Below, piece by piece: positions 21,101 to 34,300 of a stretch of 64,000 bases of DNA. The position numbers were made by a program, and so were the translations under genes. Source of the stretch: Phorcus lineatus (Eukaryota; Mollusca; Gastropoda; Trochida; Trochidae); contig OV121091.1 in NCBI GenBank assembly GCA_921293015.1, forward strand, positions 38,858,839 through 38,922,838, written 5' to 3'. The notes under the pieces were generated by a model, which was given only the letters and a program-made list of their open reading frames with translations, had not been told where the DNA came from and searched no databases. Position 1 is the first letter of the stretch. Every line of letters begins with the position of its first letter.

Positions 21101-24100
21101 GTTCAACAAAACAATTACAACTGACTTTAAGGCTACAGCCAATTGTAAACAATCTTATGAGATTGGGCTACACTTGATTGTAACCCTAACACTGGTTTGA
21201 TCAACTGTATCCATGGTCATTTTAAGTTTTCTTAACATTTACATAAATATTTTCTCTTAAGTCTCAACTTAAGAATATAACAAGTGTTTGCCACTATTGT
21301 CCCCTGCTGTTATGAGATATTTGGTACAAACAATATTATTTATCTTTTGGTACAATGAATGTATCGGATTAAAAATGTATTACACAGTGGTCAAACTGTT
21401 GTTGTGACCTTAAAAATGAGGTCAAGGTCACCAATGTGGACTTGCATCTGAGTATTCCTCCATTGAAGGCTGTCACCAAATATGAACACTTTAGTTGCTA
21501 AGCTTTACGAGCTTTCGCGTTAACAATGTATTACAAAGTGGTCAAAGTGTCGTGGTGATCTTGAAAATGTAGTCAGGATAACCAATGTAGACTGGCGTCT
21601 TATTCTTCCTCCATTGAAGGTTGTCACCAAATATGAACACTCTAGGTGCTAAGCTTCATGAGTTATTGCATTAACAAGAATCCAGACATACATACGTACA
21701 TACACCGCTGAATTCATAGTCCCCCGTTCCGTGTTGCAGTGGGGGCCAATAAAATGAAGTTAGGTAAGGTGACATTTTTTGTACACAACTTCAAGACTTG
21801 AGCAACCATTTAATTGCATGGCATATTATCTTTAAAATTTCTTACCTGACAACCTTGTAGATTTAGTTTCTTCAGATTTTTACAATTTTGGGCTAAGTGT
21901 CGAATTCCATCATCACCAACCTAGGGAAGGTTCAAAAGAAAAATTGCAGCATATGTGGTCATTGTTCCAGGGTTGATGCTAGCAATACATTTAAAAACAA
22001 AAAGGACATATAGTTCAAACAGTCCCTTCACAATCCTGATTGTTCTGTTACCTTATGAAACCAATATTACAAAAAAAATTATTTGTGACCATAGACAGAG
22101 TAACCATTTAAAACCATTATTCTGTAGGAGTATTCACCATGGATAATCATTCATTTTTGTATTCAATTTTCTCAACTACTTAGATGAAACTTTTGAATTG
22201 TCTTTTGCATGATAGTAAAAACAAGTGTATGAAATAAGCTTGAAAAGTAGCCAGCCAGATGTGCAAATTTTAATGGTAAAATTCAAGAAAAACCTGAAAG
22301 TAACCAGTGACTGGTCTCACGGACATGCCTTACTTTATACTGTTAACCATAAAGTAATCTCTATCAAAACAGAATCCTAGGAATACAAAATGTATCATCC
22401 TGAATTGTTGTCCTTCTTTAATTTTAAATTTTAAAATGCAACACAAACAACTTAAGACTTAATGTTAAAACCTTCTACAAATATTTCTTTAATTCAGAAT
22501 ACCCTGTTCCCTCATTTAACACCATTTAAAAAGCAGCATAAGTGTTTTTGAAATGATAATCATACCACCATCCATCATTCCATGTTATTTCATTTCAGTT
22601 GACAAAAATAACAAGGGATGATAGAAAAATCTGAAATTATTAATAATGAATCATTAATTATTAATAATTATTAATCAATAACAAAATTCATAATATCCCT
22701 AACTAATTTTGTCCAGTATGTATATGCATAAAGTCAAATCTAGACTTGCAGAATGAATACCTAGACTGTATTGAAGGATCCTACGAAGTCATGAAGGAGG
22801 ACTACGTACCTGTGTGCATCCCTTGGCAATGAACACTTTGATTTTGGAGCAGCCCTTGGCAAGAGCCTCCACTCCATCATTGGTGATCTGCATGCACCAT
22901 GACAAGTCAATGGTGTCCAGCAACCTACACCCATCACTGTAACATACACGTACAGTTATTATCTGATAACTGGGAATGTTATTGGTGAAATTAAGCTTTA
23001 TTATAAACATTGTCTTGCAGTTGGAAGTATTTATTTTCTTTTTTGTGAGATCACTATTTGTGTCTAAAAAACATGCTAATGCCCCTTTAAGAATTGAAAA
23101 AAGAGCCTTGAAGTCACTCAAAGAACCTATATTAATAAACTTGAAAAAAATAAGACACAGCCACCACAATCTTCATTAACAATTTGATTAAAGCTAGAGG
23201 AAAAGATAACCTGAAAACAAACCACATACCTGAGAGCTTTAAGGGAGTTGTTAGAGATTTCCGGACAGGAACTCAAGTCGAGTTTCAGTAACTTTAAACT
23301 ATTTTTTCCTAGACTTTCACACGTTCTGAAGTTTGAAATAAAATGTCAACAACAGCTTTAATACACCTGTAAAAACAAATTTTAAAATGGACTTTTCATG
23401 ACCCCTACAACGGCAAAGAACTCATTTTTGAGGATAATTTAGAAGTATTATTAAATCAAGTCTTTATTGAGTGAGTGAGTTATTGTTTAACAATATTTCA
23501 TTTAGCAGCGGATTAGCAGCGGATGTCTTAATTCAAAAGAATCATCAAATACTTACACATCAGTGATTTTCTTACAATTATTCAAGGATAATGTGTCTAT
23601 ATTTCGGCATTGTTCTGCAAATTTACTGAAAAATGAAGAAGTAAAACATGTTAAGAGAAGACGAATCAAATCAGAATGACAAACATAGATAAGTTTTGTT
23701 TAGGTGAATGAAAATTTGATAACTAACATTTTACAAGAACCTGGCAGTCTGATGTCTGATGTCTGAAAGTCTGAGAGTCGACCGATACTGGCATTGATGC
23801 GATACATGTTAAAGTAAGGAAATACCAATATCTAAAGACCTTTTTCTACAGCAATGGAATTTTATTTCTAAGAAATATTATTTTTCATTACAGAACAGGA
23901 CCTATTCAAGTATTATGAAGAATATTTATGAAATTTCATCTTGCGTTTGGAAGGTAAAACAAAGATTTCTTGAAATAGAGTCATAACTGGTCCTCTGACA
24001 GTACACATAGAAACTCGTCAAGACTGTTTAGTGTGAATCAGATTGGAGACTGCATTGTTCTACTTGGAACTAACAGTAGAGCTCAGGGTATGCTTGTTTA

Positions 24101-25090
24101 ACTTGCATGTTTGCAACAAAGTGTAACAGGTATAGAAAACGTCAAGGGTGGTCTTAGGGCAATCAGTGCAAAACAGCTGAAGGCTTTGATAAATTAGAAT
24201 TTTGAACTCACATAAGAGCGGAATCTGTTATACTCTGACAGCCTCGGAGACTGAGAGACTTGAGGAAGCCACCACATCTCTTGGAGATGTTCTCTACAAC
24301 TGGACCCTGCAAGAGACAATTTAGCAGTTTTATTGGTGAAACTCACTCATTTTAAAAATGTTTAAAAAATGACAATGTTTCGTGTAAATTACAAAATATG
24401 CAAAAGTTAAAATTTTCGATTTTTTCGAGACAAGTTCCACACCATCGGGCATATTAGTTCAAAGCTTTTTTTCCCAGTGTACATTTTTTTTACAATTTTC
24501 TGAGAAAAAAAACGTTTTAAAATATAGACTCTAGCAGGAACTACTTTCATCGCAGGTTTTCCTCTCCACACCTTCTGACAACAGCCTGATTGGCACATCT
24601 TGTGTTACCTCATTAAATCTCTTTTTTTTCACGCCATACACGAATGACAAAGATACAATGATCTGTATAGAAACATCGCAAATACTTAGTGGTTTCAAGC
24701 AGTTAAAATCTTGTCATTAGAGTTCAAATCACATCATCCCGTTTAAAAAAGAAGGATGGCGGTGATAATGTCGAACAAATAAGTCACTTGCCCCCCTAGC
24801 TACAACATCAAATGTTGAGGGAGCCCCTGTTTTGGCTAACGGAGCCTTTGTGAGATCATGAGACCGTAAACATTGAACAAGTTTATTCAAAGGTAGTCAA
24901 TACTTTGAACTCTTATTCCTCAGAACCATTATACAAACTATGTTTCAATGTAGTATCAGTTACAAATAAGCAGTACTGATCGCTTCAACAGCTTACCAAC
25001 AGAGATGCTGAGACACCTAAAATAACATGTATATGTAACAATTCTTAATTAAACAGAATGTATATCGAGGCTATAAAGATGACGACAATG

Positions 25091-25122
<32 letters not shown>

Positions 25123-25202
25123 AGTAGTGATTATGATGATGATGGTGATTATGATGTTGATGATAATAACAATGATGGTGGTGGTGATTGTGATGATGAT
25201 GT

Positions 25203-25234
<32 letters not shown>

Positions 25235-25271
25235 ATGTTGATGATGGTGGTGATGATTGTGATGATGATGT

Positions 25272-25307
<36 letters not shown>

Positions 25308-28300
25308 CGATGATGATGATGATGATGAATTTATATTGCAACGTTCACTAGTCGATGTACTGTGTGCTTTCAAGATGACTAACTAAAATATGATCTCAAA
25401 AGTATCCAACTAGATAATTTCATGGTACCTCAACATCTGTCTGGAAGTCAAACAAGTCGACCCTCTGCCAGTTGCTTCCATCTAGAGCCAGAACATTCCA
25501 GTACTAAAACATACAGAATACAAGATACAACAATACAACCAACATATGAAACTTCTAGGGCTCTATCAAGCCTAGAAAATATAGTACAAGACAATCATAT
25601 ATAGATTAAAACTTCTTTATTCATTTCATACAGCTTTTTATGCTATTTCTTCTCACGTTCAAGTTTTGATTACTACACTAATCTAAAATTATTTTAGAAA
25701 AATATTTTGCATCTATCATATTGCTTGAATATATGGTGTTTTCAGAGAGAATTATTGTCCCCACTTCTCTACATTCAACAGAATGCCCATGAAACATTAG
25801 GAAATAAATACCAGTATAAAGTATTGATTTTTCAATATAATTCAGTTCATGATAAAATCACGGTTATGAGGCAGATAAATAACAAGTGTTATCACTGAAA
25901 GCTTTTTTCCTCACTTGACAGGATAAACATGGATACATTGTGTGTATTATCTTGTATCATGAAGTTACTGACAATAGCTTATGTGTGAATGTCATAATCA
26001 ACATGGATGCATTGTGTGTATTACCTTTGTATCATGAAGTTACTGACAATAGCTTATGTGTGAATGTCATAATCAACCTGGATACATTGTGTGTAGTACC
26101 TTTGTATCATGAAGTTACTGACAATAGCTTATATGTGAATGTCATAATCAACAAGGATACATTGTATGTATTACCTTTGTATCATGAAGCTACTGACAAT
26201 AGCTTATGTGTGAATGTCATAATCAACAAGGATACATTGTATGTATTACCTTTGTATCATGATGTTACTGACAATAGCTTATATGTGAATGTCATAATCA
26301 ACAAGGATACATTGTATGTATTACCTTTGTATCATGAAGCTACTGACAATAGCTTATGTGTGAATGTCATAATCATAATGGATTAAAATTATAATTCTAA
26401 ACAACACAGTGTAAAATCTTTTATACCTCCTCATTTTATACAGTCAGCGAAAAAAATAATAATCCACAACACCTTCTTAATTGGAAAGAATTTTCAAAAT
26501 AAGATGTTATCAAGAGTTCGTGTTTATCTTTTGAACATACACTACAAATTTCCCTCATAGATTTCAACCCTTTCTTGCAAAGCAAGTTGGCTATCCAATG
26601 TAAAAACAGTTCCTCTAAACACACAAGGAACAGAATTTATATAGGACTTAAGAAAGTTGCATTGCATATTATTACTCACTGATTTGTGAATACGAAATCG
26701 TTTTCCAAACTATCATCACAAAATTTTGTGCAAATAAAACAGTAACCTGAGACAATTTTTAACTAAAAAGAAAACCTCTACATCAAAGATATATGAAGAC
26801 ATATAATCTGTTTTCGATTCATCTCTAATGTGCAATATCAAACAATTTATGTTCAAAGCTAGTGACATTTTTAAAACATTACAAGATTTATAGATAATGA
26901 ATGATTGAAATGAAAGTAAACAAAAATTCCCCTTGAAGAATAATCATAAAAATAATTCTATGCAATAACATTTTTTCATTTGCAAAGTCATTATTGTCAT
27001 ACTTATTTTACAACGTTGTGCAAGATATAATGACCATGATATGCGAACAACAATCACTAGTCCTGATTAGCTCTATCTTTAATATCGATGCAGTTTTATT
27101 TTCATCATAGAAATTTGATACATGAGATAATGAACTTCCTTGTAAGACATGGTACTCCAGAGACAGTATTTCACTTCAAAAGAACTTGTTGTATAATGTG
27201 ACTTTGTAACAAACAAAACTTATCAACAATTTGTTAAACTTAAATTTTATCTAATTCTAGAAGAATTGCATCAATTAGATTTATATTATTATTTATGCTA
27301 GTTACATCCGCATACATAACCCTCTAGTTGTCACACCTTTTGTTTGATTACTCAGACCGTGTCTGAACTTACAGGTCTGCTGAATTGTGCCAAAGCATCA
27401 CTCTCAGCTGAATATTCAAGACAGCAGGTTCAACACCAACTTCCCCAGCAATGTATAACTGCCACCAGTCTTAATCACTGTCTTATTCAAACCTTGCTGC
27501 TAAGACAAGGCATTTTGGCAATTGCTTGTTAATTTTGTAAGATTTCACATTGGATAACCATGTTTCACTTTGTGGGGGAAGATGGTTCAAAACACTATAG
27601 CAAGATTCCTATCTCGGTACAACTGTTCTCTTCGCCATAGCTTAATAGCAAAGTTAGTACACAAACAGTTGAAATTCATGTCAATGATCAATGACTCCTC
27701 TGCCAGAAAAATTCATTCTACAAATATTTAAAAGCCCTTATGACATTGACCTCTCACCTTTGACACCTGAGCACACCGACAGAGGGAAACAACATCAAGA
27801 AAGGAAAATATCCTGGAAAAAAAATTACTTGGCTTTGAATAAAATGTTTCTTGCAAAATTAGCTAAGGTTATTGGAAATTGACTATTATTGTGGAAAGTC
27901 CACAGCTAATGATACGAGCAGCCTGTAAACTGACACAGCTATATTCTGAAACATGTCATATCTATCCTGTTCATGAAAATTTAATAACATAATTCTCAAA
28001 ATATTCCTATATAAGAACATAATAACAAAGTCAACCTTTATTGAAAATTTGTTTCCAGATGTCACAAATATAATAAAATTACCATAAAAAAAAAGACAAA
28101 TGGTCATTTAAATCCCATATCACATGAAATATGCATTTCAAATGATAATATTAGCTTAATTAAAACAAGAACATGACAAGCAGTGAACAACATATTTCTA
28201 TTCACAGAATCATGACGCATATTCTTCTTCCGCCTACCTCAGTAAAAGCTCCTTTGGTAGTTTCTTGTTGATGGTCGCATCATCATCCGTTGAAAACTGA

Positions 28301-31300
28301 GAAATCTGCAAAATGAACATTTCATGCTCTAAATTGCGTTTGAGTTCAAAGGTGAGCAATTACTTCTGAAGCCTACAAATGTTGAGGCATGTTAAGCTCA
28401 GTGTTCAAAGCATAACACCCATTAAGCCACAACTGTAACAATTTGACTATATTATGTATCATAAATGGAATTACATTTTGTAGACACTGTTTTTCTAAAG
28501 AGGATTTATGCAAGACTATCATCACTGGTGTTGAACAATGCTGGTGAAGAAAGCCTGCTTCACCTAAACAAATCATCATCCACTGAAACCTGACAGCGCC
28601 AGTTGGAATCGGCACACCAAAACATTACTGCATTTAGAGGTAACATGTTGACAGGCAATTCAGTTTTTAATGATCAGGTTGTCATCAACACAATACCAAA
28701 TATCACTTTATACAATATGTATACACTATACACATTCACACAAGCTTTTACTTTTGTTTAACAATGGAGGATGCATGATTATCTCATTATGATTGCGAAA
28801 GTCAGATTGTCCTAACCTGAAGGGTATGTGTTCCTGAAATAGTTACGGAGATAGTGTCATGAGTAAGAGATAACTAATAATAAGAAGCTATGTTTTCACA
28901 CAATAATAACTCAATTATGGACTTCATAATTGCTGCCTTAACTCATCAAAAATAAGACATAGCAAGCATATATATTTGCCTGGGAGTACAAGCCTTCTTG
29001 CAGTTCAATCTGCTAGGTGAACATGTGCATCACGTGCCCAAGTTGTTGTCGTATGACAATCAAATCTAATGATATCGCAATCTCCAGTCTCATTAAACTT
29101 GACCTGTTCCAAGGAATAAAGTTTTTTAAAGCGGGATTCGAGCTCATTCTATCAGGGGCTTTTTTTTAAACAACGGTCTGAAAGCAGCCTCATTGCTCAC
29201 ACATCCTCACATAATCCCAACTGGCCAATCACAAAGACTACGGCCCAGACTTCGGCATCAATTTCTGGTAATCATTCGTTAAACTTGATTGTTGCTATCC
29301 TTCTTTTAAACATGATGATGTGATTGGTCTGCTAATGACTAGGTTTTGTCTGCACTAAACTGATGCCACAACGTGCAAGCAATGAGCACACTAGTCCACA
29401 GGATCTGCATTTATTTGAGGATCAAGACATTTAAAGAAGTTAACCCGTAACTTATTGACTAAATCTACAATGATACACTATCGTCAGACAATAAAAACAT
29501 TTAAAGTTGTCGACTGGCTCTACATTTCCCAGCTCTGTGTTCTCATGGTAGTTTTTTTATTTCTAAGATTAAAACATTACGCGATGTCAAACTTCCAACT
29601 CAAATGGATTTTATCTATAAATTTTAATTTAGAAGATTAAAAGAAGTCTATTCTGTTTGTCTGGATGCACTCAGAGCCCAAACTGTTATGACCTCATAAA
29701 TACTGTTTCTGTTATTTGATAGCGTTTCTAAAAAGGTGCTGAATCAGCAACTTCTTGATTATAATTATGTCTGATATGTTTCCCTTATAAACACCAGCAA
29801 ACAAAACACAGGTGTGATATTATTGTTTGCCTGTGCGTTAACAACCTAATATGACAATACCCATTTTTCATGTATGACATAATTCGCAGATAAACCCAAC
29901 GTAATAATTTTAGTGCTGAAGCACAGTGGAGGGGATTTCCTCCCTGACATTTTGCTTGAAATATTATGTAAAGCAAGTGATTTAATTTTCATGGCCTTAT
30001 ACATATTTCCAAATTACTAATGAAATACATGTTAATAAAATACAAACAAATTTCCTGCTTTGGCCATAAATTGCTGATATGCACAGTCATCAAAATATGT
30101 ATATGTCCAGTATTTATGAATTAGGTGAAACTGCATTAATCAATAATTATATCAAACAGATACCTTGGCTTCTTTTGAATTATCACTTTATGTCAGAGAC
30201 ATAAAATTTTGATGGTTTAAATGCTAGTTTAATCAAACACTATTTGTGTATAAATGTTTAATGACGGTGAATATATAGGAAATTCACAAAAATATTTTCC
30301 AACTTGAACTGAGAAATATTGTTCTGATTATAGATATAATACTTATAAATACTTATAATCCCTCACATTAAATGAACCAAAAGTGAGCACAGCTCACATG
30401 ACCCACCTGTAGTTTGACTGTCTTTACATTACATCAATGTTTTGTTTTGCCCTTGTGGCTGAATTTTCCAGTACTCACTTCGCTACCCTTAAAGTGTAAC
30501 TAGCACCAGTGGCTGAATATTCCAGCACAGCGATCAACAACTGTTTTAACAATATATGGTGTGTTTACATGGCGAACTACGGACAGTAGTATCGTTGTAT
30601 ACATACAAAACTAGTTGGTCAATCCCATATTATAAATGAATGATGCCTACCTTGCACTTTGAATGAGATTTAAATCACCCCTAGAATGATTTCTATTACC
30701 GAGGTAAACTTGTTTTTGAATTTCTGGGATCAGCCACTGAGGAACGCAGCGATAATGAGTTAGCATGAGAAAAACTAAGTGTGCTACTCGCATCTCGCCA
30801 GGAGATCATGCTTGCGAAGCCAAATTCATCCAAGAATATTCCCGGAACCAGCAACTTTAGGGTTAATAGACATGTAGTTTATAAGACTGATGAATGAGAA
30901 TCATATTCAAAGAAATAAATTTATAATACATATTTATAACTTTAATATTAAATTTGAAATTTCAAAGTCTTATAGTTTTCCGGGAATGGTCTGGAAAAGA
31001 TACAGTCATAAAATTTGACAAAAATTGGTCATTGGGACATTTCCTTTTACACAAGTATTTTATCAGTGCATTATTATTACATGACTCAATTGAAACATAT
31101 TACTGAGGGTAACATTTTGGTTGATTTAGATTTTATACCTAGATAAATGAGAGTTCACAATCGGTAAAATAAAACAAGAATGAGCGCTGAAGCCATTAAT
31201 CAGTGCTACGAGTCTAAAAAGCCTTGCTTGGGCAATACAAGGCAATGTTGATTAGTCTTATCATAAGTCATTTGTAAATGTGTTGATATGCTATCCATAC

Positions 31301-34300
31301 ATATAGTTAATTTCTATTATGTTGTGAATTAGTAAATTACAGCACCGTTTTTCATGTCATTTTATCTCAAAACAAAATGGCCGACCATAGCCGACAGTTC
31401 AGCCTCTTTAACACACAATAAGTCTCTGAATTTTTTTCAAAAACTATCTTATATACAGGAAAGGAGCATCAGATGAATAAAAGTTCAGTTAATTGACCAA
31501 AACCTTTATTAACTCTTCAGGAAGTTATGGTACCGGAAATGGCAAATTTAGGGTTAAATTTCAGTTACAAAAGTCTCTTGGTTAGAATAATCCTTAGCAC
31601 TTAGCTGTTGATCGAACTGGTTCCTTACCATTCCGGGTAACCAAGTTAGGTATCAAGTTGCTGATGATGTAAATCTGTCATTGGCCATTGGCTAGAGATT
31701 GACTAACCTTGAAAAGTTCTGGGCTGTCAAGTAAAGTGAATTTGTGCGTTGTTTTTAGTTTGAATTAACAAATTGTTTCTGTTACAGGTTAATGAAGTTT
31801 TACTTCTTGCTCAAATATATCAAATGAATGCTTTTATTTTCTGGAAATCATCTATTATTTCTGCCATTGATTTGATTAAAGGTTCTTGAAAAAATCATTA
31901 ACAGAGAGCAACACAAAAATCAATATGCAACAAACATTATTTCATAGATGGTTCAAAGGATTATAAAAATCATCTTTTTAATCTTAATTTTTACTTTCAA
32001 ATCTCATACAAAGGCATAGAAAAAGTGTTAATAGAAGAAACAATATATCACTGTCATCAGAGGTCTAACAGAAAGAAATACATCATTTCTAACCATGCAA
32101 GCCTTTGTATGAAGATCATGTTTTCTCATTCGAGCATTGAGAAAATGGTTTTTACAGCAAAATATAATCATATTCCTCGGATCAAAGTATCCCTTTCCCC
32201 CCTGGACTTAAAACATAAATAACAGCTTACAAAAGCAATAAACTATCTGGTAAATTGCTTCCCTTATCAAAGAGTGAATTATCATAGTCTTTTCATCTCA
32301 CTGCTTCTAGAGTATCCCTGACAGTTTCCCTAACACGCAATCTAGGATGTTCTATTGGTCTTAAAGAGTCACTCCGTGATTTCATGACATATTATTTTGC
32401 TTTGATAAGTATTTAAATGCCAAATGTGGTGATATACATTCAAAACATCGCAATTTCAGTCCCCAATTGACAAATATATGATAAAAAATTGTTTTCCAAT
32501 GAAAATAACAACCCATCCCGCTAAATCAGCATATTTGAATCCTTTCAGCTCCTTTTCTTACTACCCTTATCTCTTTCAAGCCAAAAGCCTCGTATTGCTA
32601 GCTATCTAACCAGCCAATGAGACGACTCGTATCCATCAACAGCGGCACAACCTGGATTGAAAAATCTGTTAAGTTCAAGATAGTTACTTCATGTTCCTTG
32701 CATAACAACATTTCTTAATTTCATAACTAACTGACCTTCTGTCTGCTTTAGATAAGTTTCCAAACTTATATTTGACAAAATATGCACATCACTGTTTAGT
32801 TTTCTATCACAATTGCAAATTTACCTTCAAATTGCCAGTATTCTAAAACGGCTACCTTTAAAGTGATATTTTTCAGCAACAGTTAGTACAAATTTTTGAA
32901 GGGCATTAAATAATCAAGAATCAAGCAAAAATCCACTTTCAGCTTTTTTGTATGAACACCTTTGAGGTAGGGAAATGGATTTGCATAGCTTAGCACACAT
33001 TAATGGAGTGCTTGATACTACAATGCAGTACAGGTGTATGATCTCTAGATACTTCACTGCTGCTCCACATATGAGAAATGAGAAAAAAGTAAATTTTACG
33101 AATGAATATGGTATCCCCTGGATGAAATCCCAAGCCAAAAGCAAATATATGCAATCTTTAGTCAACAACTTCTTGACATATATCAGATGAGTGCGTTATT
33201 GCGGAAGAGGAGGTGAGGTAAGGTGAGGTGATATGAGGTTTAACACGGCTTTCAAGAGTATTTCACTTATATTGCTGCTGCTAGTATTATTGCAGGAAGA
33301 AAGCCTGCAACGCCATTGTGGCTATGCATTGCGGTGAAACCTTTGAGCATCGGTTGGAATTAACGAACTATGGGTGGTAGGGCAGAGGAGGAGTTTTGAG
33401 GGTAAATAAGGGTCAGTGACAATAAGTGGTTTTTCGGATGGGTTGAACATGTTAGAAAAAGCTGGATAAAATGCATTGAGGTCGAAGGGTAATTATGTCC
33501 AAAAAAAGTCCTTAACAATTTGCAGTTTCTTCAGTTTTCACGGCCAGGTCATAAACTTTTGAGACACCCCTCATAACAATGCAATAATGTAAATATTTGC
33601 TATGAAGAAAGATTGTTTTTGGCTGATATCAATCCATTGTACTTGGATGTGAATTAAACCATAGATGTTGAATAATGAATACACCATAGATTTACCCTTT
33701 AAAACACAATGTTCATGACAATAGTCTTTAAAATAGGTGTTTTCATTATCCCCTAAAAATAAGAAACACCTGAGATCTGAAAGAGAGATACTGGTGATAA
33801 AAGCGATGACTCAAAGAATATTTTCTACAATTACACATGCAACGCAGTATTATGCTGACAACCATCGATTAGTGTCTTGAGTAGCTTATGTAGCTCATAA
33901 TGCTGAATGTTACAATGGATGAACTAACCTAGGCTGAGTAGACAGAAGTCTGTAGTGTGAAGTGTACAGATGATTACATGAGACATGCATGAATGCTTAA
34001 TAGATGTCACATACAAACATTAGTCCTCCACACTGCCAGCATAAAGTCTCAGACTTTACATTTTTATATCACCTAAGCTACTGCAATGTAGATTCTCAAA
34101 ATACAGGTTCACTTCTGGTCCTTGGTAAGAGTTGTTGAGGCTTCTATGAATAAATTAACAAACTAAGACCCTCTCAATTGCTAAATTTGGAAATAAATAT
34201 GATAGACAAAGACTAACATGTTGCATTTGCCAAAACAATGTCAGTGTATTACACATGACTACTAAAAATTGGAAGGAAATTAATATAAAACAGATCACAT

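Noticed and set aside
25045-25351. Poly-methionine and poly-isoleucine open frames on both strands
   Set aside because: They arise directly from the GAT microsatellite and have no other protein character.
32914-33190. Overlapping open frames on both strands
   Set aside because: They overlap a short dispersed repeat shared with 12228-12290 and have no coding features.
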